Shown here piece by piece: positions 16,579 through 26,070 of a DNA stretch of 64,000 bases (position 1 is the stretch's first letter; each line of letters opens with the position of its first letter). Below the pieces are notes generated by a model. It did not search any database and had not been told where the DNA came from. It saw only the letters and a program-made list of their open reading frames with translations. A program made the translations under genes and the position numbers. The stretch is from Roseburia sp. CAG:10041_57 (GTDB taxonomy: Bacteria; Bacillota; Clostridia; Lachnospirales; Lachnospiraceae). The stretch covers positions 1-64,000 of the forward strand of contig MNTL01000047.1 in the NCBI GenBank assembly GCA_001916965.1. Reading direction: 5' to 3'.

Positions 16579-17463
16579 TTACCCCATTTTCTTATTGCCG
16601 GCTACAATATGGGAAAAGAACGCAGCCATACCTCTCTTGGTCAATGTTCTATCATATTCCTTATCCATCAGTGTATATGCCATCTTTTCATATGCCTTGG
16701 CAGACTTTGAATTCGGACTCTGCATGCTGACTGGCATCTGCTGCATAACTGCTGCTTCCAGGTGGGAATCCTGTGGAATAGCACCCAGATAGGTAATTGG
16801 AAGTTTTAAATATCTGTTTACTACAGAATTTAATTTATTGAACATGATCTCGCCTTCTTCTATGGAAGACACCTTATTGGCTATTACCTTGATTCCTGAC
16901 TCTTCACGTGAATATCTCGGATGACTGTTCAACGCTTTCAACAGTGAATAGGAATCCGTGATTGATGTGGGTTCCGGTGTGGCAACTACAAGGATTTCCC
17001 CACTTGCTACCAGAAAATCCAGTACTGCATCTGAAATTCCAGCTCCGGTATCAATGATAATCACATCAGCGATAGCATCCAGTCTGGCAAGATTCTGTAT
17101 AATATAATTCAGATAATCCCGACTCAGGTTGGATAAACCTGCAATTCCAGATCCTCCTGAAATAAATCCGATATCCATAGGTCCCCAGGTTATGATATCG
17201 GTAATACTCTTGCCCTGATATATTAAATCACATAAATTGTGTTTAGGAACTGTACCAAACATAATCTCAATATTAGCAAGTCCGAAATCAGCGTCAAGAA
17301 TGATGACTCTCTGACCCAGCTTTCTGAATTGACATGCAAGATTAATGGCTGTATTTGATTTACCAACGCCACCTTTACCACTTGTTACGGTAATCACCCT
17401 GGCAAGTGGTCTTGGAGCAGGATTTAATTTTATTACATTTCTTAACTGTTCAGCCTGATCCAT
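16579..17463 (-). CDS. flhG: MinD-like ATPase FlhG
   Basis: 294 aa from ATG 17463 with AAGGAG 9 nt upstream. The longer frame would need a GTG inside flhF. Walker A with the MinD deviant lysine is TSGKGGVGKSNTAINLA; switch regions are ILDADFGLANIEIMFG and VIIDTGAGISDAVLDFL. FlhG works with FlhF to set flagellar number and place. A C-terminal amphipathic stretch is probable. It lies 20 nt after flhF, the usual pairing. Confidence 0.95.
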   Translation of the reverse strand: MDQAEQLRNVIKLNPAPRPLARVITVTSGKGGVGKSNTAINLACQFRKLGQRVIILDADFGLANIEIMFGTVPKHNLCDLIYQGKSITDIITWGPMDIGFISGGSGIAGLSNLSRDYLNYIIQNLARLDAIADVIIIDTGAGISDAVLDFLVASGEILVVATPEPTSITDSYSLLKALNSHPRYSREESGIKVIANKVSSIEEGEIMFNKLNSVVNRYLKLPITYLGAIPQDSHLEAAVMQQMPVSMQSPNSKSAKAYEKMAYTLMDKEYDRTLTKRGMAAFFSHIVAGNKKMG

Positions 17464-17482
17464 ATCTTTTAACTCCTTCCTT

Positions 17483-18871
17483 TTAACGCTTACCACCGAG
17501 TAACTGCTTTACAGTAGACTGTGGATTAAAATACTCGATGTCGTCAGGTACATTCTGTCCGTATGTAACATAGGACAACTGTGCTCCTGTATACATCTTC
17601 AGGTTATAAATATTGCCCAAGGTAGAAGTTTCATCAAGTTTAGTAAAAATAAGTTTATAGTCTGCGATCTCCTTATAGGTGTCGGCAATTTTCATCAAAT
17701 CTCTATATTTGGTAGAAGCTGAAAGAACAAGGAATATTTCCTTACGTGCAGTTGTCTCAACGGAGCTGACCAGTTCTGCCATTCCTTCTCTCTGCGCTTC
17801 ATTATTAGGAGAATGTCCTGTAGTATCTACCAGAACATAGTCATAATCATTGAAATCTTCAATAGCCTGTGAAATTTCCTGTGCTGTATATACCACTCTG
17901 AATGGTACTTCAAGTATATTGGCATAAGTCCGTAACTGCTCAGCTGCTGCAATACGATATGTATCTGCTGTAAGAAGCGCTACTTTCTTATTCTGTTCAA
18001 CTCTGAAAGAAGAAGCTATCTTCGCAATGGTAGTCGTCTTACCTACACCTGTAGGTCCCACAAAAAATACAACCTTGGGTCCTGTTCCTTCTTCCATCAT
18101 ATATGGTTTGCCGAGCTTTAATATCATTCTCTGATATATCTCGGACAGCATATAATCCATGGTAACGTCCTGCTTGCAGTTTTTATCTATCTCGTCAATG
18201 ATCTCATTTGCATATTTCTCATTGACTTCATTATCAATCAGTTTGTTATAAAGCAGACGTAAGAAGGATACTCTTGCACGGTTCTCTTCCTGTTCCTGCT
18301 GACTTTCTTCCTGCTTTGCTTTCTCACTCTGTGTATTTTTCTCTTCCTGTGCAGACAACTGTTTCTCCAGCAGATTCTGTAATGTATCAAGTTTCTCCTC
18401 TAATACAGTTCCCTTGCCTGCATCCATCTTGGCTTCCTGTGCTGCCTGCTGATTATGATTTTCTCTTGTTCCTGCCTGCTGATTCTTCATAGTCTGTGGG
18501 AAAGAGGACAGTACATCTGCAACAGTCTGTCCCATCGCTCTTGCTTCTTCCATAGAAGTGGCTTCCATGTCCTGTCCTACAGCCACCTTAACCGGCTGCT
18601 TCATCGGGATGATCTTGCCCTGACTTAAAGACAGCGCCACGCCATCCTTAACTTCCTTCTCGCTATGAGCTTTGGCTGATGCAATTCCATACTTCTCGTT
18701 TTCTTCCTCTTTTGCCACAGTTACTTCTATCTTGGTGCCTTTGAAGACACCCAGCAATCCTTTTGCTTTTACTGTTTTGACATTCATTTCTACAATGCCT
18801 TCGCCCAGTTCCTTCTTAGCGCACTCCAGTGCTTCTTCCTTTGTTTTCCCCTGAAATTTCTTAATAATCAT
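17483..18871 (-). CDS. flhF: SRP-family GTPase FlhF
   Basis: 462 aa. The N-terminal basic/B domain begins MIIKKFQGKTKEEALECAKK. A long charged, Gln-rich middle (about 75-215) precedes the NG GTPase with P-loop FVGPTGVGKTTTIAKIA, DTTGHSPNN and specificity motif FTKLDET. FlhF localises the flagellar base at the membrane and pairs with FlhG. The ATG overlaps the flhA stop by one base (TAATG), so translation is probably coupled. Confidence 0.96.
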   Translation of the reverse strand: MIIKKFQGKTKEEALECAKKELGEGIVEMNVKTVKAKGLLGVFKGTKIEVTVAKEEENEKYGIASAKAHSEKEVKDGVALSLSQGKIIPMKQPVKVAVGQDMEATSMEEARAMGQTVADVLSSFPQTMKNQQAGTRENHNQQAAQEAKMDAGKGTVLEEKLDTLQNLLEKQLSAQEEKNTQSEKAKQEESQQEQEENRARVSFLRLLYNKLIDNEVNEKYANEIIDEIDKNCKQDVTMDYMLSEIYQRMILKLGKPYMMEEGTGPKVVFFVGPTGVGKTTTIAKIASSFRVEQNKKVALLTADTYRIAAAEQLRTYANILEVPFRVVYTAQEISQAIEDFNDYDYVLVDTTGHSPNNEAQREGMAELVSSVETTARKEIFLVLSASTKYRDLMKIADTYKEIADYKLIFTKLDETSTLGNIYNLKMYTGAQLSYVTYGQNVPDDIEYFNPQSTVKQLLGGKR

Positions 18872-20904
18872 TATGCCGTCACCATTCCTACCGATTGTAA
18901 TTCTACATTTGCATCTATTTCGTTATACGAAACAACTATGAGGTCTTTGTAATAATCTTCTGTCAGTCGTTTGAAATACATTCTGACGATAGGAGAAGTT
19001 ATTACGATAGGGTTCTTGCCAAGCTTCTCCAGCTTGCCAACTTCCGTTTCAACAGAAGCCATAATCGCCTTTGTCTTGTCCGGATCAAGAGTAAGATAAG
19101 CACCCTGTTCTGTCTGTTTGACACTGCTCATGATCTCCTGCTCCAGCTTCGGATCCAGCGTAACCACGCTGGTGGTTTCATTAGATGGGAAATATTTATT
19201 GGTTATTGCCCTCTTCAGGCTCTGTCGAACATATTCAGTCAGTATATCCGTATCTCTGGTAGTTGCTGCATGATCAGCAAGTGTTTCAAAAATAGTAACC
19301 AGGTCCCTGACAGAGATTCCTTCTTTTAACAGATTCTGCAATACCTTCTGAATGTCACCCAGTCCCAGAAGCTTAGGCACAAGCTCTTCCACAAGTGATG
19401 GATTAGATTCCTTGACATTGTTGACCAGATTCTGTACATCCTGTCTGGTAAGAAGCTCTGCAAGATACTGTCTGATGATTTCTGTCAAATGTGTTGCTAT
19501 GATAGAAGGCGGATCTACTACTGTATATCCTGCACTCTCTGCTCTCTCTCTCTGACTCTCTGTAATCCAGATTGCCGGCAAATGGAAAGATGGTTCAAAG
19601 GTTGGTATACCGGAAATCTCTTCCTCGACAAATCCGGGGTTCATTGCCATATAATGGTCAAACAGGATCTCTCCTTCACTGACCTGAATGCCTTTTATCT
19701 TAATAATATATTGATTTGGATTTAACTGGATATTATCTCTTAATCGAATAATAGGAACAACTGTACCAAGTTCCAGTGCGATCTGACGTCTGATCATAAC
19801 AACACGATCCAGAAGGTCTCCACCCTGATTCACATCAGCCAGTGGAATGATACCATATCCAAATTCCAGTTCAATCGGATCCACCTGTAACAGTGAATTC
19901 ACATTCTCAGGCCGCCTGATTTCTTCTGCCGATTCCTCTTCCGTATCTGCCTGTGTCTCTATCTGCGCAGTCTCTATCGTGTTGGCTATCATTCTGCCGC
20001 AGATAATGAAGATTCCACCTAAGGGCAGGAAAATCAGATTGTTCAAAGGTGTTACGATACCAAGGAAAACCAAAACCGCACCTACCATGTAGAGTACTTT
20101 GGGCAGACCAAAGAGCTGTTTTACAAGCACTGTACCAAAGTCTGCTTCCTTGGAGCCTTTCGTTACCAGAATACCTGTTGATAAAGAAATCAACAAAGAA
20201 GGAATCTGGCTGACAAGTCCATCACCGATTGTCAGGATGACATATTTATCAAGAGCTGAGTTGATGTCCATGCCCTGTCTTAACATACCCATGAGGATAC
20301 CACCGATGATATTGACACCTGTAATAATAAGACCTGCCGTTGCGTCTCCCTTTACATACTTAACAGCACCATCCATGGAACCGAAGAAGCTTGCTTCATC
20401 CTGTAATTTCTGTCGTCTCTCTTTTGCCTGTGCATCTGTAATGGCTCCTGTATTTAAGTCCGCGTCTATCGCCATCTGTTTACCAGGCATCGCATCCAGT
20501 GTAAATCTGGCTGTTACTTCTGCTACTCGTTCAGAACCTTTATTGATAACAATGAACTGCACCAGAATCAGAATGATAAATACTACAATACCGATTACCA
20601 TGTCGCCGCCGCCTACGAACTGTCCGAAGGTAGCAACCACGTTACCAGGATTACCTGTAGAAAGGATCAAACGTGTTGAAGATACGTTCAATGCAATTCT
20701 GAATATTGTTGTAAACAACAGGATAGTTGGATAATAGGACATATCCAGTACTTCCTTGGCAAACATGGTCGTGAACAATATAGTAAACGCCAGTGCCATA
20801 TTAAATGCCAGCAGTATATCCAATAATGTGTTCGGTATTGGAACAATCAACATGACGAATGCTGCAAGTATATATAATGCTACTCCTAAGTCCTGCTTCT
20901 TCAT
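18871..20904 (-). CDS. flhA: flagellar export gate protein FlhA
   Basis: 677 aa, full length. About eight transmembrane helices lie in the first 310 residues, with the FHIPEP signature region NKGSERVAEVTARFTLDAMP GKQMAIDADLN. The large cytoplasmic domain binds export chaperones. It forms the export gate ring and uses the proton gradient. It lies after flhB (24 nt) and overlaps flhF by one base. Confidence 0.97.
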   Translation of the reverse strand: MKKQDLGVALYILAAFVMLIVPIPNTLLDILLAFNMALAFTILFTTMFAKEVLDMSYYPTILLFTTIFRIALNVSSTRLILSTGNPGNVVATFGQFVGGGDMVIGIVVFIILILVQFIVINKGSERVAEVTARFTLDAMPGKQMAIDADLNTGAITDAQAKERRQKLQDEASFFGSMDGAVKYVKGDATAGLIITGVNIIGGILMGMLRQGMDINSALDKYVILTIGDGLVSQIPSLLISLSTGILVTKGSKEADFGTVLVKQLFGLPKVLYMVGAVLVFLGIVTPLNNLIFLPLGGIFIICGRMIANTIETAQIETQADTEEESAEEIRRPENVNSLLQVDPIELEFGYGIIPLADVNQGGDLLDRVVMIRRQIALELGTVVPIIRLRDNIQLNPNQYIIKIKGIQVSEGEILFDHYMAMNPGFVEEEISGIPTFEPSFHLPAIWITESQRERAESAGYTVVDPPSIIATHLTEIIRQYLAELLTRQDVQNLVNNVKESNPSLVEELVPKLLGLGDIQKVLQNLLKEGISVRDLVTIFETLADHAATTRDTDILTEYVRQSLKRAITNKYFPSNETTSVVTLDPKLEQEIMSSVKQTEQGAYLTLDPDKTKAIMASVETEVGKLEKLGKNPIVITSPIVRMYFKRLTEDYYKDLIVVSYNEIDANVELQSVGMVTA

Positions 20905-20928
20905 CCTTTAAATCTCCCCTTTGATGTC

Positions 20929-22038
20929 TTATAGCTTTCCCTGCATTTTGTAGACCATCGCCAATACTTCTGCCACTGCCTGATACAGTTCAGGCGGTAC
21001 TTCCTGGCCTACATCTACATTCGCATACAACATTCTGGCAAGAGGCTTGTTCTCTACAATCTCTATGCCATTTTCTCTGGCTATCCCCTTTATTTTCTGC
21101 GCCAGATAATCTGCTCCTTTTGCTACTACCACAGGTGCTGAATGCGCCTCTGGCGTATACTTAATTGCTACTGCAAAGTGTGTCGGGTTTGTAATAACCA
21201 CATCCGCCTGGGTTAGATCCTGCATCATTCTTCTCTGAGAGACTTCTCTCATCTTCTGCCTGATCTTACCTTTGATCTGCGGATCACCTTCTGCATTTTT
21301 ATATTCATCTTTTACTTCCTGTTTTGTCATCTTAATGTCTTTGTTGAACTTGTACTTCTGATATGCAAAATCAGCAAATGCAATGACCAGAAAGAAAAGA
21401 GATATTTTCAGCCCCAGATTAACAGCAATACTGCCTATGAGCTCAATCGCCTGATTCAAAGGCATATCATATAACTGAAACAAATATTTCCATTCATCTT
21501 TTATTGTGCTATATACAATATAGCAAATCAGGATAACCTTTAAGATGGATTTAAACAGCTCCATCAGTTTCTCTGCCGAGAACAGCCGCTTCATGCCGGA
21601 TACCGGATTCAGCTTACTGAACTTGGGCTGTAAAGGCTTCGTGGATATCTGAAACTTGAACTGAACCATATTGACTATGAATGCTATTGCAACGCCTACT
21701 GCGAAGAACGGAAGCAACAGCTTCAATATATCTATGTATACATCCCGAAAAAGAATGCTGTAATCTCTTTTAGCGATATTGCCTCCCCAATATGTGGTAT
21801 ACTGTGGAAACTTCTCATATATGTTCTGGAATAATTCCAGAAATCCTTCTCCCATATTGCCAATCCAGAACTTCAATATCAGGAAAAGTGCTATCAGCTC
21901 TACGCCGCTGGATAATTCCTTACTTTTTGCTACTTTACCGTCTTTTCTTGTATCCTGTTTCTTTTTGGCAGTAGGTTCTTCTGTCTTCTCACCGCCAGGT
22001 CCTTCCGCTGCGAAGAACTGCAGATTTAATTCTAACAT
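20929..22038 (-). CDS. flhB: flagellar export switch protein FlhB
   Basis: 369 aa from ATG 22038, which overlaps the fliR stop as ATGA; a GTG one codon earlier is an equal alternative. Four transmembrane helices are followed by a cytoplasmic domain with the autocleavage site NPTH (ITNPTHFAVAIKY). FlhB changes export specificity from rod/hook to filament substrates together with FliK. The N-terminus (LQFFAAEGPGGEKTEEPTAKK) is typical. AAAGGA lies just upstream. Confidence 0.97.
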   Translation of the reverse strand: MLELNLQFFAAEGPGGEKTEEPTAKKKQDTRKDGKVAKSKELSSGVELIALFLILKFWIGNMGEGFLELFQNIYEKFPQYTTYWGGNIAKRDYSILFRDVYIDILKLLLPFFAVGVAIAFIVNMVQFKFQISTKPLQPKFSKLNPVSGMKRLFSAEKLMELFKSILKVILICYIVYSTIKDEWKYLFQLYDMPLNQAIELIGSIAVNLGLKISLFFLVIAFADFAYQKYKFNKDIKMTKQEVKDEYKNAEGDPQIKGKIRQKMREVSQRRMMQDLTQADVVITNPTHFAVAIKYTPEAHSAPVVVAKGADYLAQKIKGIARENGIEIVENKPLARMLYANVDVGQEVPPELYQAVAEVLAMVYKMQGKL

Positions 22039-22820
22039 CACATCAGTCCTTTCACTACGGCTACAACCATCTGCTGCATTTTCGTTGTAATAAAATTACA
22101 TACACTGGGCAGCATACTTATCGTTAATACCAGTACACCAAGACCTGCTAACAGCTTCAACTGAATACCAACAGAGAACATATTCATCTGCGGTGCCAGC
22201 TTGGCAAGAAGTCCCAACACGATATTCATCAGCATAATGCTCGCAAATACCGGTAAGCATATACGGAAACCTATAACAATATAATCACTCAGGAATCCTA
22301 CTACACATGCCAGCAGATTATCCATATGGAATACTGCCCCGCCTATGGGAATCAGTGTAAATGTCTCTTTCAGAGCAGCCAGAAGATATCTGTGAAGCCC
22401 TGTCGCAAACAGAATGAGCATGACACCATACTGTAAAAACAATCCCGAAATAGATGATTGTTGATTGGTAGTTGGATCAAATACATTCGCCATGGATAGT
22501 CCAATCTCCATGTCTATGATTCTTCCCGCAAATAAAACAATGGAAGTACACAGTTGTGCTCCTGCTCCCAAGAACAGACCTACTGCCACTTCCTTCGCTA
22601 TAATGACACTATAACCAAATACGGTACTGTATTCCGGATATGTGTGCGGCTGAACGAAAGCATACATAATATAGGCAACGAACACACTTAATCCAATTTT
22701 TACTTGATTGGGTACACCCTTCTGACTAAAAAACGGCGCTGCAAATACAAAGGTTGCAACTCTAGCAAACACCAGCAGGAAATATTCCAACTCCCGCACC
22801 GGAAAAGATAAGTCAACCAT
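22038..22820 (-). CDS. fliR: flagellar export protein FliR
   Basis: 260 aa with about six to eight hydrophobic segments. Family motifs are FVFAAPFFSQKGVPNQVKIG and DPTTNQQSSISGLFLQY. Part of the FliPQR export-gate core in the membrane. Overlaps flhB by one ATGA, and lies 33 nt after fliQ. Confidence 0.96.
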   Translation of the reverse strand: MVDLSFPVRELEYFLLVFARVATFVFAAPFFSQKGVPNQVKIGLSVFVAYIMYAFVQPHTYPEYSTVFGYSVIIAKEVAVGLFLGAGAQLCTSIVLFAGRIIDMEIGLSMANVFDPTTNQQSSISGLFLQYGVMLILFATGLHRYLLAALKETFTLIPIGGAVFHMDNLLACVVGFLSDYIVIGFRICLPVFASIMLMNIVLGLLAKLAPQMNMFSVGIQLKLLAGLGVLVLTISMLPSVCNFITTKMQQMVVAVVKGLM

Positions 22821-22853
22821 GCTGTCTAAGAGCTCCCTTCCGATTGTTGTCTT

Positions 22854-23123
22854 TTATCGAATATAGATTGTGAAATTTCTCCACAAATCTTCCATATAAC
22901 CGGACATCTCATTTAACATCCAATGTCCCAGAATCATCAATCCTACGAACATTCCGACCATCTTAGGTACAAAGGTAAGGGTCTGTTCCTGAATTGATGT
23001 AACTGTCTGAAAAATACTGACCACCAGACCTATTACCAGCGATATGATCAAAAGCGGTGCTGACGTCTTCAATATCAGAAACAACGCTTCCTGCATCATA
23101 TCTGTTACCATTTCTGTACTCAT
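22854..23123 (-). CDS. fliQ: flagellar export protein FliQ
   Basis: 89 aa from ATG 23123 (MSTEMVTDMMQEALFLIL). The frame opens ten codons earlier, but GGAGG lies 6 nt before this ATG and the length then matches the family. Two transmembrane helices surround the motif SIFQTVTSIQEQTLTFVPK. It is a FliPQR gate subunit. Lies 10 nt after fliP. Confidence 0.96.
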   Translation of the reverse strand: MSTEMVTDMMQEALFLILKTSAPLLIISLVIGLVVSIFQTVTSIQEQTLTFVPKMVGMFVGLMILGHWMLNEMSGYMEDLWRNFTIYIR

Positions 23124-23133
23124 GCCGCACCTC

Positions 23134-24024
23134 CTAATAGAATGTTCTGACAAGATTTACTATGACCAAATTCCATCCATCTGCCAGCACAAATAAAAGA
23201 ATCTTGAATGGCATTGAAATTGTCGTTGGCGGAAGCATCATCATACCCATACTCATCAGTACCGAAGCAACTACCATATCTATGACAATAAATGGTATGT
23301 AAATGATAAATCCTATTATGAATGCCGATCTGAGCTCGCTGATGATAAAGCTTGGAATCAATACCGATGTCGGTACTTCTTTCCAGTCCGTACCATCCCA
23401 GGGAATATCTGCTATCTGCATGAATGCATCTGCATCCTTGACCTGCGTCTGACCTGCCATGAATTCTCTCATCGGAGCAATCGCAAGATCCATCGCCTCT
23501 TCCAACTGTATATCCCCATTTTCAAAAGGCACTACAGCATCTGTGTAAATCTGACTGAAAGTAGGCTGCATAATAAAGAATGTCAGAAACAGTGAAATTG
23601 CAATCAGCACCTGATTTGGTGGCGCTGATGTAGTATTAAGCGCCTGTCTTGTAAAGTGAAGTACGATCAGAATTCTTGTAAAAGAAGTAATCGTCACCAG
23701 CAAAATCGGTGCCAGAGAAATTGCTGTCAGAATTAATAAAATTCTTAATGTTCCAGCCAGTTCTCCATTGCCTCCGTCATAAGAAACTGTAAGGCTGTTC
23801 GCTATATTTAATTGCTTTAAGTCATCTGCATTCTCTGACGAACCCGGCTCCCTGATGTTCGTTCTGTTCTCATCTACCGGCTGCTCAGAGAGAATGGAAT
23901 TAGATAAAGCGTCATCATCACTTGTTGCATATGCGATTGTAGTCTCTGCCATAAACAGTACTGCAACCATTCCTATCATATACAATAAGGTTCTGACCTT
24001 ATCCCGAAGTTTTAAATCTTTCAT
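23134..24024 (-). CDS. fliP: flagellar export protein FliP
   Basis: 296 aa with an N-terminal signal-like segment (LLYMIGMVAVLFMAETTIAYA). Mature motifs include LTAISLAPILLVTITSFTRI, RQALNTTSAPPNQVLI and FIIYIPFIVIDMVVASVLMS near the C-terminus. It is the core of the FliPQR export gate. The residue 33-72 stretch is a low-conservation linker. Lies 8 nt after fliO. Confidence 0.97.
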   Translation of the reverse strand: MKDLKLRDKVRTLLYMIGMVAVLFMAETTIAYATSDDDALSNSILSEQPVDENRTNIREPGSSENADDLKQLNIANSLTVSYDGGNGELAGTLRILLILTAISLAPILLVTITSFTRILIVLHFTRQALNTTSAPPNQVLIAISLFLTFFIMQPTFSQIYTDAVVPFENGDIQLEEAMDLAIAPMREFMAGQTQVKDADAFMQIADIPWDGTDWKEVPTSVLIPSFIISELRSAFIIGFIIYIPFIVIDMVVASVLMSMGMMMLPPTTISMPFKILLFVLADGWNLVIVNLVRTFY

Positions 24025-24032
24025 GAACCCAC

Positions 24033-24398
24033 CTACTTCTTATGCTTAATTCCTTTTGCCTTGTCCAAAATCTCTTTAAAACTCACTGTCGTTCCAGTTC
24101 CCGTCTCCGGTATCGTAAGATCTTCACCGTTTAATTCTCCCAGCATCGTAATCGTGTCCTTGCAGACAGCTATGGAATAATATCTGGTGCCGACTCTTAC
24201 AATCTGAATATATTTATTCTGCGTAAGCCGAAAAGTTTCAATAACTTCCACATTTGGGCTTGCCAGTTTACTTTTCTGGAAGCCCGCTGTGAATTTCGTC
24301 GTAAAATAAGCTAAAGCTAATACAAATATAAAGATACATACTGCGGTAATCAGTTGAACTATGGAGTCTAACCTGTTAGATGTCATTGATAACAGCAT
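24033..24398 (-). CDS. fliO: flagellar biosynthesis protein FliO
   Basis: 121 aa. One N-terminal transmembrane helix (VQLITAVCIFIFVLALAYF) is followed by the small FliO domain with VEVIETFRLTQNKYIQIVRVG. FliO assists FliP assembly. The start could be ATG 24398 or an in-frame ATG four codons later; no strong SD decides. Only 1 nt separates it from cheY. Confidence 0.92.
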   Translation of the reverse strand: MLLSMTSNRLDSIVQLITAVCIFIFVLALAYFTTKFTAGFQKSKLASPNVEVIETFRLTQNKYIQIVRVGTRYYSIAVCKDTITMLGELNGEDLTIPETGTGTTVSFKEILDKAKGIKHKK

Positions 24399-24399
24399 A

Positions 24400-24762
24400 T
24401 TAACCTACTACTTTCTTTACTGCCTCTAATACTCTTTCTGCCTGGAAAGGCTTTACAATAAAGTCCTTAGCGCCGGACTGAATTGCTTCAATTACCATTG
24501 CCTGCTGTCCCATTGCAGAACACATGATTACATTTGCAGAAGGATCAATTGCCTTGATTCCTTTCAGTGCCTGAATACCATCCATCTCCGGCATGGTAAT
24601 ATCCATCAGTGTAAGATCCGGTGCTGCTTCCTTGTATTTATCTACAGCTACTTTGCCATTTTCTGCTTCTGCTGCGATTTCATAACCATTCTTAGTCAAA
24701 ATATCTTTGATCATCATTCTCATAAATGCAGCATCATCTACGATTAGAATTCTTTTTGCCAT
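24400..24762 (-). CDS. cheY: chemotaxis response regulator CheY
   Basis: 120-aa single receiver domain. Acidic pocket IVDDAAFMR, phospho-acceptor Asp54 (LTLMDITMPEMDG), switch Thr/Ser region CSAMGQQAMV and Lys in DFIVKPF. Phospho-CheY binds FliM/FliY N-termini at the switch. Placed inside the switch and export block, as in Bacillus. Confidence 0.97.
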   Translation of the reverse strand: MAKRILIVDDAAFMRMMIKDILTKNGYEIAAEAENGKVAVDKYKEAAPDLTLMDITMPEMDGIQALKGIKAIDPSANVIMCSAMGQQAMVIEAIQSGAKDFIVKPFQAERVLEAVKKVVG

Positions 24763-24802
24763 TTAAATTCTCCTCCAAATTATTTGTGCCTGACTGTGAC
24801 GT

Positions 24803-26065
24803 CTATTTAATAATCTCCATGATTCTGACGCCGAAGCTTTCTTCAATAACTACAACTTCGCCCTTAGCTACGAACTTACCGTTTACAAGAACATCAATAG
24901 GTTCTCCGGCTATCTTGTCCAGTTCAATAATTGTTCCCGGAGCAAATTCCAGGATATCAGAAATAGATTTTGTAGTTCTGCCAAGTTCTACAGTTACCTC
25001 TAATGGTACATCCTTAATTAATCCAATGCTTTCTGCACTCACCATTTCTGTATTGGCAGGAGCAAAGCTCTGGAATTGTGCCGGCTGAATATTTACATTC
25101 GGCATTCCATATGGTGCTCCATACTGAGGCATTCCACCATTCATAGGCATTCCATTGTTCATCGGCATTCCTGTAGGAGGCATCCCCATCTGTCCACCCA
25201 TCTGATTCATTGGCATTCCCTGAGGCATACCCATCTGCATCTGTGGTGCAGGCTGCGGTGTTGGAACAGGTTGTGGTGCAGGTGCGGGTGCGGGTGCCGG
25301 TGTTGGTGCTGCTGCCTGTGGTGAAGGTGGCGGTGTTGGTGTTTCTTCCACTGTTCCACCCATCTGCTGTTCTATAAATGTCTTGTAAATGGATTTTGCA
25401 AAATCCAATGGATACAACTGCATCAATGTAGAATCAACCAGATCTTCTATCTGCATTTTGAAAGAAATCTTAACGAATTTATCCTCCAGGAAAGGAGATA
25501 ATTCTGCTGGTTCTTTTGTCTGAAGATCTACAAGACTAGCTTCTGGCGGGCTGATATCAATTGTCTTGCCAAGCATGGATGAAAGAGAAGTCGCCGAAGA
25601 TCCCATCATCTGATTCATGGCTTCTGAAATTGCACTCAAATGCAATTCGCTGATCTCTCCATCTACATTGGTACCGTCTCCACCCATCATCAGGTCTGTA
25701 ATGACTTTTACATCATGTTCTTTCAGTACCAGAATGTTCGTGCCATTCAAACCTACCGTATATTTGATTTGAATAAAAACACATGGTTTTTCATAGTTGG
25801 TCATTACTTCTTCCCAGGTAGTCATTTCAACTACCGGAGTTGTAATATTGACCTTACGGTTTACTAAAGAATACAGTGTAGTTGCAGAAGTCCCCATACT
25901 GATATTGGCTACTTCCCCAATCGCATCTTTCTCTACATCTGTTAACCCTTCTTCACTACTATCCACTGTTGCAGTGGTGGCAGCCGCACTGCCTTTGTCA
26001 TCAGCTGACAAGTCAACGCCATTAAGCAACGCATTTATTTCATCCTGAGATAACATACCATCCAT
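24803..26065 (-). CDS. fliY: flagellar switch phosphatase FliY (CheC-like and FliN domains)
   Basis: 420 aa. CheY-binding peptide MLSQDEINALLNG at the N-terminus; a CheC-like phosphatase domain (about 42-235) with two intact active sites (DAIGEVANISMG and SAISEAMNQMMG); a linker at 241-330 that is first Pro/Ala-rich and then Gly-Met-Pro-rich; and a C-terminal FliN domain (VPLEVTVELGRTTKSI, VNGKFVAKGEVVVIEE). FliY is part of the switch and dephosphorylates CheY-P. The Met-rich linker is unusual. Starts 5 nt after fliM, with GGAGGAG. Confidence 0.96.
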   Translation of the reverse strand: MDGMLSQDEINALLNGVDLSADDKGSAAATTATVDSSEEGLTDVEKDAIGEVANISMGTSATTLYSLVNRKVNITTPVVEMTTWEEVMTNYEKPCVFIQIKYTVGLNGTNILVLKEHDVKVITDLMMGGDGTNVDGEISELHLSAISEAMNQMMGSSATSLSSMLGKTIDISPPEASLVDLQTKEPAELSPFLEDKFVKISFKMQIEDLVDSTLMQLYPLDFAKSIYKTFIEQQMGGTVEETPTPPPSPQAAAPTPAPAPAPAPQPVPTPQPAPQMQMGMPQGMPMNQMGGQMGMPPTGMPMNNGMPMNGGMPQYGAPYGMPNVNIQPAQFQSFAPANTEMVSAESIGLIKDVPLEVTVELGRTTKSISDILEFAPGTIIELDKIAGEPIDVLVNGKFVAKGEVVVIEESFGVRIMEIIK

Positions 26066-26070
26066 TGCCT

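Noticed and set aside
25076..25324. Plus-strand His/Arg/Cys-rich frame opposite the FliY linker
   Set aside because: Antisense of the Gly-Met-Pro linker; composition follows from it and there is no SD.
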